From NCBI RefSeq assembly GCF_905171765.1, contig NC_053389.1, positions 787,130,254 through 787,194,253 of the forward strand: a stretch of 64,000 nucleotides of DNA. The letters are read 5' to 3'. Each line of letters starts with the position of its first letter. Positions within the stretch are counted from its first letter, which is position 1. Under the pieces are notes generated by a model. That model saw only the letters and a program-made list of their open reading frames with translations. It was not told the origin of the DNA and ran no database searches. This stretch comes from Bufo bufo (Eukaryota > Chordata > Amphibia > Anura > Bufonidae). Positions 22,947 to 33,441 of the stretch are shown one piece after another. The translations under genes and the position numbers were made by a program.

Positions 22947-23663
22947 GTCATGTGCTGCTCCTACCTCCTCGTCGTATAGCTGGCACCAAGTCCATAGAGC
23001 AGGAGACATAGCTAAAATCACTCCACCTCTGAGCAGTGGCGTCTCTAGCTTTCAAATTTTGGGGGGGCACACTGGGGGCCAGGACAAAAGTAGGGGGGGG
23101 GGGGCAGCTATAACAACGATACATTTACACAAGTATGCTTAATATGCTGCAATATTTTACCCAATACCTAAAACCGCAATAGGGAAGAAAAACCCCAATC
23201 ACTCAGATTTCAACATGTCCTAGCTGCCTGGGCATGCTGGAATTACTCCAATTCCAGCATCTACCCGCTGTGTCAAGTCCCCTTCTCTTTGTCACATGGC
23301 ATGACCCGATAGTATCGCTATCGGCGAGCACCTGAAGTACTTGTACTCAGTATTAAAAAAAGATATTTAGTGCATTCCTATAAAATAATGAATAAAACAA
23401 TAACCTCCCACTGCAATTTTTTTTCCCCATCTCATTAAGTTATATATATCCACAGTATAGGGGATAACAAGCAGATAGGTGGGAGTATGACTGCTGGAAC
23501 CCCTGCCGATCCTGAGAATGTAGACATGCATACGGAATGGATGGAGTGGTGGACACGCAGGTGCAGTCCCCACTATTCACTCCAGGCACAATGATGTCCC
23601 ATTCTCAGGATTGGTGGGGGCCACAGTGGTTAGACCTCCATCTGCTGCTTTAGCTTATAGAGC

Positions 23664-23755
23664 AGTGGTCTCCAAACTGTGGAGCTCCAGATATTGGAAA
23701 ACTACAACTCCCAGCATGCCTGGAGTGGACAGCCAACGGGAGTTGTAGTTTACAG
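23664..23755. repeat. Short inverted repeat (MITE remnant)
   Basis: GAAAACTACAACTCCCAGCATGCC is mirrored by GGGAGTTGTAGTTT about 40 bp on. Related to 13615-13735. Confidence 0.45.
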
Positions 23756-23868
23756 AGGGCAGTTATACGGCTGAATTCAGGAAAGCGCCCGCAGCTGCTG
23801 TCCAAGTGCATGTGCATAAGTACCCGAAGCTCCTAGCATTAAGTAATTCTGAGAGCATCAGATCATTA

Positions 23869-24020
23869 GGATCTGTGGATGACATTTATGGAGGGGGATC
23901 TGTGGATGACACTTATGGAGGGGGATCTGTGGATGACACTTATGGAGGGGGATCTGTGGGTGACACTTATGGAGGGGGATCTGTGGATGACACTTATGGA
24001 GGGGGATCTGTGGATGACAT
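23869..24020. repeat. 27-bp minisatellite, about six units
   Basis: The unit GGATCTGTGGATGACACTTA plus TGGAGGG repeats head to tail from 23869, with only a few substitutions. Because 27 is a multiple of three it yields a nine-residue GSVDDTYGG repeat ORF, which is a by-product. Inverted partial units follow at 24049-24075, 24291-24303 and 24360-24500. Confidence 0.9.
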
Positions 24021-24103
24021 ACCGTTTATAGCATCTTATGCTATATGTGTCATCCACAGATCCACCCCATATCAGTGTCATACCGGGATCCCTCTCCCTA
24101 TAA

Positions 24104-24285
24104 GGCCCCATTCACACATCCGAAATTTGCATAACGGAATTGCGGACCCATTCATTTCTATAGGGCAGCACGACGTGCTGGCGGATACGGAAATGCGGAC
24201 CCGCACTTCCGGGTCCGCAATTCCGTTCCCGAAAAAAAAATGCGGACCCGCACATTGCCGCTGTTACGGATGTCTGAATGGAGCC
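24104..24285. mobile_element. PIF/Harbinger-type MITE, 182 bp
   Basis: Ends GGCCCCATTCACACATCCG and CGGATGTCTGAATGGAGCC, flanked by TAA on both sides (24101-24103, 24286-24288). The flanks joined with one TAA give CTCCCTATAACAGTGTCAT, which matches the nearby array copy at 24354-24371, an internal empty-site control. Three-base TWA duplications define Harbinger targeting. Confidence 0.85.
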
Positions 24286-24500
24286 TAACAGTGTCATCCA
24301 CAGAGTGGCACAGATCCCCCCCCCCCCCATAATCGAGTCATCTACAAATCCCCGTCCCTATAACAGTGTCATCTACAGATTCCCCCCCCCCGTAACAGTG
24401 TCATGACATCCACAGACCCCCGATCCCACTCCCTATAACACTATAAGAGTATCATCCACAGATCCCTCCCCCCTTTAACAGTGTAATGACTCATGACATC
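24286..24500. repeat. Inverted, degenerate minisatellite units
   Basis: Repeats of CAGTGTCATCCACAGA(T/C)CCCC, the reverse complement of the 23869-24020 unit, with C-runs at 24309 and 24382. Confidence 0.7.
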
Positions 24501-24607
24501 CACAGACCCCCGATCCCCCTCCCACCGCTCACATTTGAACATGATTTCTCTAAACGGTAAAGTAGTAAACACTGTAATCATCCAGGCTGCACTGACATTA
24601 ACTTTAA

Positions 24608-25051
24608 AGGGGTTCTGCACTTTCATTTAACTGATGATCTATCCTCTGGATAGATCATCAGCTTCTGATCTGCGGGGGTCCGACACCCAGGACCACCGCC
24701 GATCAGCTGTTTGAGAAGGCAGCGGCGCTCCAACAGCACTGCAGCCTTCTCACTGTTTACCGCCGGCCCACTGACGTCACGACTAGTATCAACTAGCCTG
24801 AGCGCGGCTAAGCTCTGTTCACTTGGATGGAGCTTAGCCCCGCCCACGCTAATTGATACTAGTCGTAACTCGTGACATCACTGGGCCGGCGGTAAACAGT
24901 GAGAAGGCCGCGGTGCTACTGGAGCGCCGGTGCCTTCTCAAGCAGCTGATCAGCGGGGGTCCCGGGTGTCTGACCCGGGACCCTCGCCGATCAGAAGCTG
25001 ATGATCTATCCAGAGTATAGATCATCAGTTAAATGAAAGTGCAGAACCCAT
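24608..25051. mobile_element. Palindromic TTAA MITE, 444 bp
   Basis: Ends AGGGGTTCTGCACTTTCA and TGAAAGTGCAGAACCCAT, flanked by TTAA (24604-24607, 25052-25055). The arms are complementary almost throughout, e.g. GATGATCTATCCTCTGG, CTTCTCACTGTTTACCGCC and ACTAGTATCAA with their mirror images. No ORF of interest. Confidence 0.9.
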
Positions 25052-25412
25052 TTAACTTTTAAATCAGGAAGATTCAGGGGCAGCCGCCAGCCAGCTCTCC
25101 TCTCAAACTCAGGGGCGGGGCCGGCGCTGGCGGGGGGCGGGGCTGAGGACGCGGCGGCGGTGGGTGGAGAGTGAGACTAGAAGAGAGTGAGACCGCAACG
25201 GCAGTACGTACGGCACCCGGGCACCGAGACTCAGACTGAGATGTGTGAACTTAGATGTCCGTTAGGAGTGCCTACACAGTGCGCAGCAGGCAGCACAGAC
25301 CAACACTAGTACCAAAATGAATGGGGGACATTTTAGTTGGGGGGGCACAGCTTGATGTAGGGGGGGCCGTGGCCCCCTCTGGCCCCCCCCTGGCGATGCC
25401 ACTGCCTCTGAG

Positions 25413-25500
25413 TGCATCTTAATCCCTGCGCTGCTGCCTCTGGATATTGTATGCGGAGTAGAGGCGGTTCAGGAATTTAATATAAAGTTGTTGAAAAAAA
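25413..25500. other. Short flank of the hAT element
   Basis: Continues the sequence interrupted by the hAT insertion. Nothing recognised. Confidence 0.3.
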
Positions 25501-26300
25501 TATTTGTTCACGGCATTTGAATGGGGGTGTTGGACCCGTCAGTGCATGACTATCGTATTGTCAATTCGTTCACCCTGCCAATACCCCCATTTTTAAATAA
25601 GACTCAACACAAAAGGTGGATTTTATTGGCCACAGCAGCCATTTTAATAAACATAAATAACATAAATATTAAATAACCCCGTACCCAAGGCCTTCCCACC
25701 TGAAGGCCTGCCCCCAGAACCTAAACCAACCTAGAACCTGTTGCAAATCACGGGGGGAGTCCTTGGAGCCCCGCAAATCTGACGGGTAACTGCCCCGCCC
25801 CTCCTTTTAAAATTACCTCTAGCTGTTAAATGCCAGCTCAGAGGCAGAACCGGTAACCATGGGCAACAACGAGGGCAGATACCCGCCATACGCCACTCCA
25901 TAAACCAATCCCTGGGGAGTCCAGAGCCTCCTTTGGCTCCCTCCCCACCACGCTAAAGCCACCATAACCACTAACTCCAAGGACCCCCACCGCCCTGCCT
26001 TGGCCGCGATGACAAAACACTGCCCTGCTCGGCCAAATAAACTCCACCCCTTCCATGGCCACACAACCCCCACCTGCCCGAACGCCACGTTACTTTTCCG
26101 AATCCTGCAGCCCAAGGGCGGGGGCTGCTCGCTTCTCTGTCCCCACAAAATGGCACCTTTCCCGCCCCAACGACCCCTATATAATACCTAAACCCCCTCC
26201 CCTAAAACTGCCCCTTCCTGCCCACCTATTAACCCTATGCTAGCCTACCCTCTCTATCACTCCCTCCAAACTTAGTCATGCCTGGCCTTCCCCCAGGCTT
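25501..26300 (-). mobile_element. Possible terminal region of a DIRS/Ngaro-type element
   Basis: On the minus strand TTAAAATGGCTGCTGTGGCC near 25640 parallels AATAAATCGGCTGCTACGGCC at the 3' end of the Ngaro-like element (58074-58094). Further along the minus strand a TATATAGGGG box and CGGGAAAGGTGCCATTTTG follow (26140-26180), as in a promoter-bearing terminal repeat. No coding domain is present. Low confidence. Confidence 0.4.
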
Positions 26301-26959
26301 TCAGCCCCAGGTCCGGCCAGCACTTTACTGCTCATATGCATTGCAAGGGGAGCTGTAAATTAGAGGGGCAGCCTTGGCGTGAATCCCCTGAACTTGAACT
26401 CTAGCAGAAGGAGAAGAGTAACCACGAGATTCATTATAACCAGAGCATGTAATCCCAGGCAATCAAGTCACAGGCATTACTTATATCTACGGACAAGCGG
26501 ACGTTCTACAAGTTCAATATATAAAGCAGAGAATATGGCAAAAGTTTCATACAATTTTTGCCGGCAGCTAAATAACATGAAAATGACAAGTTGTCCTGTG
26601 GTTATCAATAAGAACCAGCGCAGGACTGTGTTCTACAATAAACCGCGGCATCACGTTGCCCAGGGTGCAGGGCTAATCCTCTCACTGACGTGCCCTGTTC
26701 TGCTTCACTTCTTATGCTGGAAAAATGCATTTTTTTCTGAATGCCATCTGGCACAAGACACAACATTTAAAGGGACTGGATCTCTTTTGTTAATAGGATA
26801 TGCCGTTCTGTCCTCGCTATGGTGTGTGTAGTCTGACAGATGGGAAAACTGACTTAGTCTCCAATAAACAAGACTTCATGGAGAAGTCTGTAGGCTCATA
26901 GTATGACAATATAATGGAACAGATCAGAAAACATGCATGTAGATCGGCACATATCACAC
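26301..26959. other. Unclassified non-coding sequence
   Basis: A 150-codon open frame lies at 26379-26831 but resembles nothing and has no splice or domain support. Not called as a gene. Confidence 0.35.
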
Positions 26960-27180
26960 AGTGACTTGGTGGTTAGCACTGGTCCTAGTTACGAATCCCA
27001 CCAAGGACAACATCTGCATGGAGTTTGTATGTTCTCCCCGTGTTTGCGTGGGTTTCCTCCGGGTTCTCCGGTTTCCTCCCACACTCCAAAGACATTCTGA
27101 TAGGGATCAGATTGTGAGCTCCATTGGGAAGAGCAAGTGATGTCAGAATGTGGCAGTACTGTAAATAAGTAGAGTAAAGA
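26960..27180 (+). mobile_element. SINE/LINE-like retroposon tail
   Basis: TGCATGGAGTTTGTATGTTC followed by CTCCCCGTGTTTGCGTGGG and CTCCGGTTTCCTCCCACACT is a motif dispersed widely in vertebrate genomes. The tail GATTGTGAGCTCCATTGGG ... CAGTACTGTAAATAAGTAG resembles L2/MIR-like 3' ends in frogs. No flanking duplication found. Family name uncertain. Confidence 0.6.
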
Positions 27181-27421
27181 CATTGAACATGCAGGGAGCC
27201 AGTTTGCTGGTTACAGGTAGAGAAAATGCAGCTGACTATTACTGGAAACATGGTCTTGTCGCATTGAACTGTTAGATACTTCCCACAGAGTTCTTTTATC
27301 AGATGGTGCAGAAGCTTCCCAGTCAGATGTTTCACGGGTCAAGTCTGTAGACCAGGAGCTGCAAGGGTTCATACAAACAGTTTATTGTAGACAGAACACC
27401 TTTTTGTGTGAAGCGCCTTTC
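27181..27421. other. Unclassified spacer
   Basis: Nothing recognised before the hAT MITE. Confidence 0.3.
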
Positions 27422-27429
27422 CTCCTGGC

Positions 27430-27630
27430 TAGCGTTGAGCGAATCGAGCATTAGATTCAAGTTTTAAAATGGTTTTCAAGTTTAAAAATGGAAGACTTCG
27501 GAATTGAGACTTTGGTGATAACGAATTTCCCTCTGCTGTACAGAGACGAATCTCTGTACAGCATTCAAATAACGTTTTGCAATAAATCAACTTCGAATCT
27601 TGGATCCAAAGCTTGATTCAATCAACACTA
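27430..27630. mobile_element. hAT MITE, 201 bp (TAGYGTTGA termini)
   Basis: Ends TAGCGTTGAGCGAATC and GATTCAATCAACACTA with an identical 8-bp duplication CTCCTGGC (27422-27429, 27631-27638). The palindromic centre is GTACAGAGACGAATCTCTGTAC. Second copy of the family at 45010-45204. Confidence 0.88.
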
Positions 27631-27665
27631 CTCCTGGCTTATGTGGAAGGTGAAGGTGTCAGATT

Positions 27666-28215
27666 TTAGATTCTAGGGAAATCCAAGTCTGGCATTAGTA
27701 CAGGGTCAGTCCTTAGGTCCAAGACTCTCAAATCATTGCAGCGATCTTGAGAAGGGAAGGCTTCCATCAGCTCTTGGCTATTGGCGGCTATTTTGTGAAG
27801 ACTGAGGTTTGAGTAAGCAAGCTTTTCCAGAGCCCTCCCGAAGAAACCAATAGCCATCTCAACTGAGGGCATGGCTTTCAAGCAGTCATCAACATAGAAG
27901 TCCTTTACTTCAAATTGTTTGACATCTGATCCATATTCTGCTTCACCTGCTGGAGAAGACCTTTTGAGTCCATACATAGCAACCCCATGGTAAAGACTGT
28001 TGCCGAAGATGTGCTCTCTAATGCGGTACTCTATGACATCTTTAGAAGGATCATTGTCTCTGTCCCAGAGGGACCTTAAGACAGCAGTGCAACATCTGCT
28101 GGATGTAAGCAATGAAAGCAGTAGAAAGTTTGAGGGGGAACATGAGTACTCTCAGAAGTTTTTTTTTTTTAGATCTGGACTTGTCAAGAGAACATCATTT
28201 AAGGAGACACCCTGA
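27666..28215 (-). pseudogene. BEL/Pao retrotransposon reverse transcriptase fragment
   Basis: The minus strand reads, with one broken patch, GVSLNDVLLTSPDL near 28213-28172, then (after an A-run and a frameshift) LWDRDNDPSKDVIEYR, HIFGNSLYHGVAMYGLKR and DVKQFEVKDFYVDDCLKAMPS. YVDD is the RT catalytic box. The surrounding words (NDVLLTGPDL, RDNDPSKD, FGNSPSP, YGLK) are those of BEL/Pao Pol, where RT is followed by RNase H. The fragment ends at 27666 in LDFPRI. No LTRs, protease or integrase nearby. The A-run at 28160-28170 and the frame break mark it as dead. Confidence 0.8.
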
Positions 28216-28619
28216 AAGTGTATTGTAGCTTTGTTAACAACAGGATACCAGCCGGTATCATACCATCGTCTGTGATGGGAGACATGGAGTAACATAATCT
28301 GATTTGGCTACTTGGCGTGTAGTGAGGTTGTCAGAGGAGGTTTCTTACCTTCACCTATAGTGGCTGTGGCTTTATTTTCTGCTGCACGTTTCTCCACTGT
28401 TGCTTCTTGCTCAGCCCGTGTTGCTTGCAGGCATGCTTTAGCTATCTTTAACTACTTCCAACAGCAGAAGTCAGCCATAATTATGTTTCCATGGAGCCCT
28501 GCCTGTGGCAGGGATTTTATAGAAACTTAATGAATCTCCCATAGGCTGCAAGGGTAATTCATTGCAGTCTATGCTAGAAGGGATCTGAGGATCACATGTT
28601 AGAGTCTCCTAGGGGAACT
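28216..28619. other. Unclassified non-coding sequence
   Basis: Flank upstream of the BEL fragment. Possibly further decayed retroelement sequence, but no domain can be read. Confidence 0.3.
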
Positions 28620-29372
28620 TAAAAAAAATAAAGTTAAAGGTTTTTAAAAATTAAATCATCACCCCACCATTCCCCATATTGAAATTTATTTATTTTATTT
28701 TAAAAAAATTAAAGATCATCCCAAGATGCATGTACTATTAAAATATAAATATATTTATCCTGTCCAGTGAACAAAAAAATCAAAATGATTGATTTGCCGT
28801 TTTTTCATCTCTTCACCTTCCAAACAAAAATGTAATAAAAGTGACCAAAAAGTCATACACACTCCAAAGTCTAATCAAACAATTATACAAAGTATAAATA
28901 AAAACTACAGATCGTCCTGCAGAAATGAGCCCTCACATAGACGTAACAATAAAAAGTTATGGGGGTGCGAATATGGCATTTAAAAGAAACTATTTTTTCA
29001 GAAGTTTTTTTTTCCAGTATTAAAATTAAAAAAAAACAATATCGATGTGTAATCACTGTAATCGTACTGACGCAGAGAATGAAAGTAAAAGGTCAGTTTT
29101 ACCGCATATGGAATGCAGTAAAATCAAAACCCATAAAACTATGGCATGTTTTTTTTTTTTTTCCCCAATTCTGCCCCATTTGGATTTTTTCACCAGCTTC
29201 ACACTACATCGTATGCAATATTGAATGGTACCATAAGAAAATGCAACTTGTCCTACCAAAAACAGGCCCTCATACAGCTATGTGAACGGAAAAACAAAAA
29301 TGATGGCTTAGGGAGGGCAGGGAGTAAAAAATGAGATAGCAAAAAAACGGAATTCGCAGGGTCTTTAAAGGG
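28620..29372. mobile_element. piggyBac-like non-autonomous element, one end
   Basis: The right edge GGGTCTTTAAAGGG is followed by TTAA (29373-29376). The body has the A/T-rich style of the large piggyBac 3' region here: CAAAAAGTCATACAC, ATGAGCCCTCACATAG, GGCCCTCATACAGCTATGTGAACGG. The last phrase recurs at 30870-30890. The left end is not defined. Confidence 0.5.
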
Positions 29373-29782
29373 TTAATTGTCTTTCCTGTTCAGTAAAGAT
29401 TGCTCGCATTCGGGTGGCTTTTCCGTCTGAGATGGCGACTGCGCTGCTGATAGTTGAGGCTTTTGTGAAGAAAGAAGTTATAGATCTGGTTTTGTGTGAA
29501 GACTTGGTGCCTTTAGGGTGGTGTTACACAGTCTTTTTTTCTAGAATTTTTGAGGAGTTTTTATTTTGCTGCTGTTATTTTCCAGTCTTTAGGCAAAATA
29601 TACCAATTCCAGATGGTGCATGAAAGTCTATGGAAAATATTAAACACAGGACACACATTTTTTTTTTTTTTTTTTGCTGTTTTGTTGGTCTATGGTGTTT
29701 GTTTTTCCAGATTGTAGCCTGCTGTGAGCCGGTTGTTTTTTTCCCAATAGACAGCCATTATTTGAATTTTATTAAAGCTGCA

Positions 29783-29813
<31 letters not shown>

Positions 29814-30508
29814 TCTACAATGTGTGATGGCATTTTCAATAGTGTTTTTATATACCGTATATATATGGTTTTTATTGTTTGTTTGTTTTTTACAATTTTT
29901 CCACCATACAGCTCTGCGGAGGAAGTTACATTACAGGGGGGCACATTCATTTTATGCCACTAGGCATAAAAATAAAATAAAAAACACCGGTAAAATCACA
30001 TGTCACTATATGGAGCAGTCTGTAGAATTTATTGGGTCATAGGATGTGGTGAAACCAGAAATCATTAGAGCAGAAAACACTGATTAACATGTATGGGTCT
30101 AAGCCTCACCCATCTTTGACCCAGGACAGCCTAAATTTGCAGAGATTGAAAATCAGGGACAGTTCCTGCAACTATGCCCACAATGCTACCATATGGGAGA
30201 ATGGAAGATGCTGTCTACCCTCGGCAAGACAGGTTGTAGGATGGGGGTTCTTTTTCCCAGAATACATCACTTCCTCCAGTGGAGGGATGGCAACAACAGA
30301 GGGTCAAAATACTGATACCAAAGTCAGCCACTAGATGGAGTGTCAACAGAACGTATGAATACAGGGAAGAACAGTGAGATGGTGGGGACATGGCGTAATG
30401 CTGTCCCTTTTTGTGTGTTTCCCTGCACAGCGACATTTACTTGCATCACGTTTTTGGTAAGTTTTGCTTAGTACATTTACCCATGCATTCTTAAAAATGA
30501 TGTCCAGT
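29373..30508. other. Unclassified sequence with an (AAT)n microsatellite
   Basis: An uninterrupted AAT run occupies about 29783-29813 and T-runs occur at 29659-29675. No gene or repeat boundary recognised. Confidence 0.45.
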
Positions 30509-30512
30509 TTAA

Positions 30513-30962
30513 CCCTTAAAGAACCAGACCTGTTAGAAGCCTAAGGACCAAGCGTTATATTTTCAGTTTTGTTCCACCATTGCATTCCAAGAGCCATCAC
30601 TTTTTTTTTTCCTCTCCATCAACGTAGCTTTTAGCAGAATGAGATGCAGTTTTCAATGGCACCATTTTGGGATACACATTGGTTAACTTTTAATAACTCT
30701 TTATGGGGGAATTTAAAAAAATCTCCAAGTCTGCCATTGATTTTTTGCATTATAAATCTTGCGCTGATCATCGTGCAACATAAATAATGTTTTAACTTTA
30801 TTTTCAGGGTCAGTACAATGACGTAATTGGTGCCATTAGAAAATGCATCTTGTCCTGCAAAAAAACAAGCCCTCATACGGCTATGTGAAGGAAAAAAATA
30901 AAAGGGCTGGGTGTAAAAAAGGAAAACGAAAGAAAACGGAAAAACACCCGGTCTTGAAAGGG
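30513..30962. mobile_element. piggyBac-type non-autonomous element, 450 bp
   Basis: Ends CCCTTAAAGAACCAGACC and CCGGTCTTGAAAGGG (reversed: CCCTTTCAAGACCGG), flanked by TTAA at 30509-30512 and 30963-30966. The termini resemble those of the intact piggyBac (CCYCTTAAGRACA), so this may be a relative mobilised by a similar transposase. Confidence 0.75.
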
Positions 30963-30966
30963 TTAA

Positions 30967-32085
30967 AGGGTTGTGCTACAACATTCTACATTTTTGAAAC
31001 CAGCACCTGCCTCTGAATACTAATACAGTAAAGCCACTGAGCTATTCAGTAAAATGTATCTGTATTGCGCCACCTGCTGTTTGTTCTTTTCCTTATTTTT
31101 CCGTCCATCTCACTGAGGCGGTCGCACACGTTCAGTCTAAATCTTCAACTGTCATCAGCCATATCTTCTTTAAGAAGCTGTGGCAGTTATAGGGAAAGAG
31201 CTACAGCAGAAAGGATATGCCCACTGAAAAAGGACACGCTCCCTGAGCTGCCAGCATGAAATAAATCTAGCAGAACAGTTGGAACAATGAATGGGGGAAT
31301 CTCTGGTTCCATGCGAGGTACAGGGCTGGTTCTAGAGGTTGCCCTGTACTACATGAAGTCTGATGTTAATTTTTACATCAATCATGGGCTAGCCCCTTTA
31401 ATTTGTGTTACAAACAGATATATTAGTTTTACGGTTCACGTGTGATGGGATATTTCTGTAGGCGTATCGGCTGGTATTCAGTACCACCATTTATGACAAA
31501 ACTGCTCAAGTCTGACTTTCCCCAAAGCAATATGAAGATATTAAATTTTGAAACATAATTTTGAGAAGTTTCTGATACCTTACAATAAACCACAGCCGTC
31601 ATTTCATTTTTTTACCGCTCCGAGCTGTTCTGATATAGAACATCAGACACTTATCCCCCGTCATGTGGATAGGGGATATGTTGTATTAATGTCTGTGTGT
31701 ACAGCCAGCTTTAGTGTTAAAATATAAAATTTTAAATGAAGGTGATTGTCTGAAAATTGCAAAAATTGGGGCACTGCTAGGGTCTCAAAAGATCCGGGGC
31801 CCAAGCCCCAATGATTATGGCCCAGTTCTCTAAGTCTTCCCCCCCCCCCGCACACCGCACCTTTGGGTAATTTCTATACAGCAGCACATACAGTACCTCT
31901 CACATCCAGAGCCTCCAAGTGACATCTCCTCTGATGTAGATCTTCTTATCATCTTCTCTATTCGGTCCGGACAACTTCTTTCAGCCGCTCCTCGTCTCTG
32001 CAGAGTGTGACACACAGACATCTTAGCTTCCTCACATTTCAATCATCATCTCCCAACCTGGAGTCCCCATAGTGTTATCCTGCTG
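30967..32085. other. Unclassified non-coding sequence
   Basis: No ORF with a recognisable product. GGGGCACTGCTAGGGTC ... GGGGCCCAAGCCCC near 31770-31810 suggests a hAT remnant, and a C-run sits at 31841-31849. Confidence 0.35.
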
Positions 32086-32229
32086 CTCGCTGTGCCCCCC
32101 AATACCCCCAAATACTATCCTGAAGAAATATGAGTGCCCCATAGTAATAGTGCTCCTCATAGTCCCACCAATAGTAATTCCCTTCTAGAATGCCCCCATT
32201 AGTAATACTGCCTCCTACAGTGGAAACGC
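32086..32229. repeat. Diverged C-rich tandem repeat
   Basis: Imperfect units of the GTGCCCCATAGTAATAGTGC type, as at 9400-9900. Confidence 0.5.
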
Positions 32230-32393
32230 AACCAAATGGAACGGAATGCTTTTTGGAGCACTCTGTTCCGTTCTGTTACATTTTGTCCCCATTGACAATG
32301 AACGGGAACAAAACAGAAGCGTTTTTCTCCAGTATTGCGATGCTATGACGGATCTCAATACCGGAAAATATTAACGCTAGTGTGAAAGTACCC
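32230..32393 (-). mobile_element. 3' part of a Harbinger-type MITE, left flank of the piggyBac
   Basis: Matches 46211-46374 at about 97% (five substitutions in 168 bp including TTAA) and ends CGCTAGTGTGAAAGTACCC at the TTAA. The left part of the MITE is missing. The complete relative is at 45915-46374. Confidence 0.85.
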
Positions 32394-32412
32394 TTAACCT
32401 CTTAAGGACATA

Positions 32413-32769
32413 GGGCGTACAGGTACGCCCTTGTGCCCTGGTACTTAAGGACACAGGGCGTACCTGTACGCCCTGTGTATTTTCGATCACCGCCGCGCGG
32501 CGGGCGGTGATCAGAACCCCGTGCCTGCTCAAATCATTGAGCAGGCACTTGGGGCAAATGCGCCGGGGGGTCCGGTGACCCCCGCATGTATGCGATCGCA
32601 GAAAACCGCAGGTCAATTCAGACCTGCGGTTTTCTGCGTTTCCGGGTTGTTCGGGTCTCTGAAGACCCGATAACCCGGAACAGGATGGTGATGGTGGTGT
32701 GATTTCACCCCACCAATCACCATCCAGCGATCCTGAGTGGTGATGGTGACATCACCACTCAGGATCGCT
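32413..32769. repeat. Ladder of seven perfect dyads at the piggyBac left end
   Basis: Dyads in order: 32413-32430 (GGGCGTAC arms), 32456-32473 (same arms), 32485-32512 (GATCACCGCC), 32521-32548 (GTGCCTGCTCAA), 32597-32638 (CGCAGAAAACCGCAGGTC, 18-bp arms), 32641-32679 (TCCGGGTT and TCGGGTCT, interrupted), 32726-32769 (AGCGATCCTGAGTGGTGAT, 19-bp arms). Loops are 2-8 bases. The first two repeat TTAAGGACAYAGGGCGTAC in tandem. Confidence 0.92.
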
Positions 32770-33243
32770 TTCCGATTGGTCTGTGGGCGGTCCGGCGCCA
32801 AATTCAAAAGAGGCAGGCGCTCCTCTCCTCCTCCTTTTGTGTTCCGGAGCCGGAGGAGAGAGGAGCTGCCTGCACTTGTGTCCACCATCGGTGCCAGCAC
32901 CCCCAGGACCCGATCTGTGCCCCCAGGACCCGATCTGTGCCCCAGCACCCCCCATCAGGTACATAGGGACAGCATAGGGAAAGTTTGGTTTAGGCAGGGA
33001 AAAAAAAGGGAAAGTTAGTTTCTGAACTTTTCTTACTTTGATTGCATCACCCTAAGTTAGGGTGTCTGGGGTCCACAGCACAGCTGTGTGACCCTAGACC
33101 CCCCAGGGGTGCTGCCACTTGCCCCCCCCCCACCCCCTGCCCCCCCCCCACCTTTTTTGGGGTGCATTTTTTTTTTTTTTTTGTGTACGCTGATTGTGGC
33201 CGGCACTTAGTGTCCGGCCACTGTTAGCACATCGCACACCCCA

Positions 33244-33275
33244 CCGCTGATCAACTTCGGACAGTTGATCAGCGG
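33244..33275. repeat. Eighth dyad upstream of the transposase
   Basis: CCGCTGATCAACT and AGTTGATCAGCGG are perfect 13-bp arms around a 6-base loop, about 170 bp before the start codon. Confidence 0.9.
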
Positions 33276-33441
33276 TTTTGATTTTTTTTCCCCACATTTT
33301 TTGCCCTTTTTTTAGTTAGTTTATTTTCTTTTTTTTCTGTTAGTTTTAGGGTGAGTTCGTGAACACCCGTGCCCCCACACACACGCACACAAAATAAAGA
33401 GTTACACACACGCACATATACACGCAGACACACACTCCCCT

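Larger units (their letters stand above)
23034..25404. mobile_element. Non-autonomous hAT, 2.4 kb, host of other insertions
   Basis: Begins CAGTGGCGTCTCTAGC and ends GGCGATGCCACTG, with identical 8-bp duplications CCTCTGAG at 23026-23033 and 25405-25412. Subterminal GGGGGGGCACA appears at both ends (23070s and 25340s). No hAT transposase is present. The interior contains a 27-bp minisatellite, a Harbinger-type MITE and a TTAA MITE, and a GC-rich block at 25110-25200. Confidence 0.92.

Noticed and set aside
23806..24288. 160-codon ORF with GSVDDTYGG repeats
   Set aside because: Produced by the 27-bp minisatellite and running into a MITE. Not a protein gene.
26379..26831. 150-codon ORF as a host exon
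   Set aside because: No recognisable peptide, no splice sites in keeping, composition like surrounding non-coding DNA.
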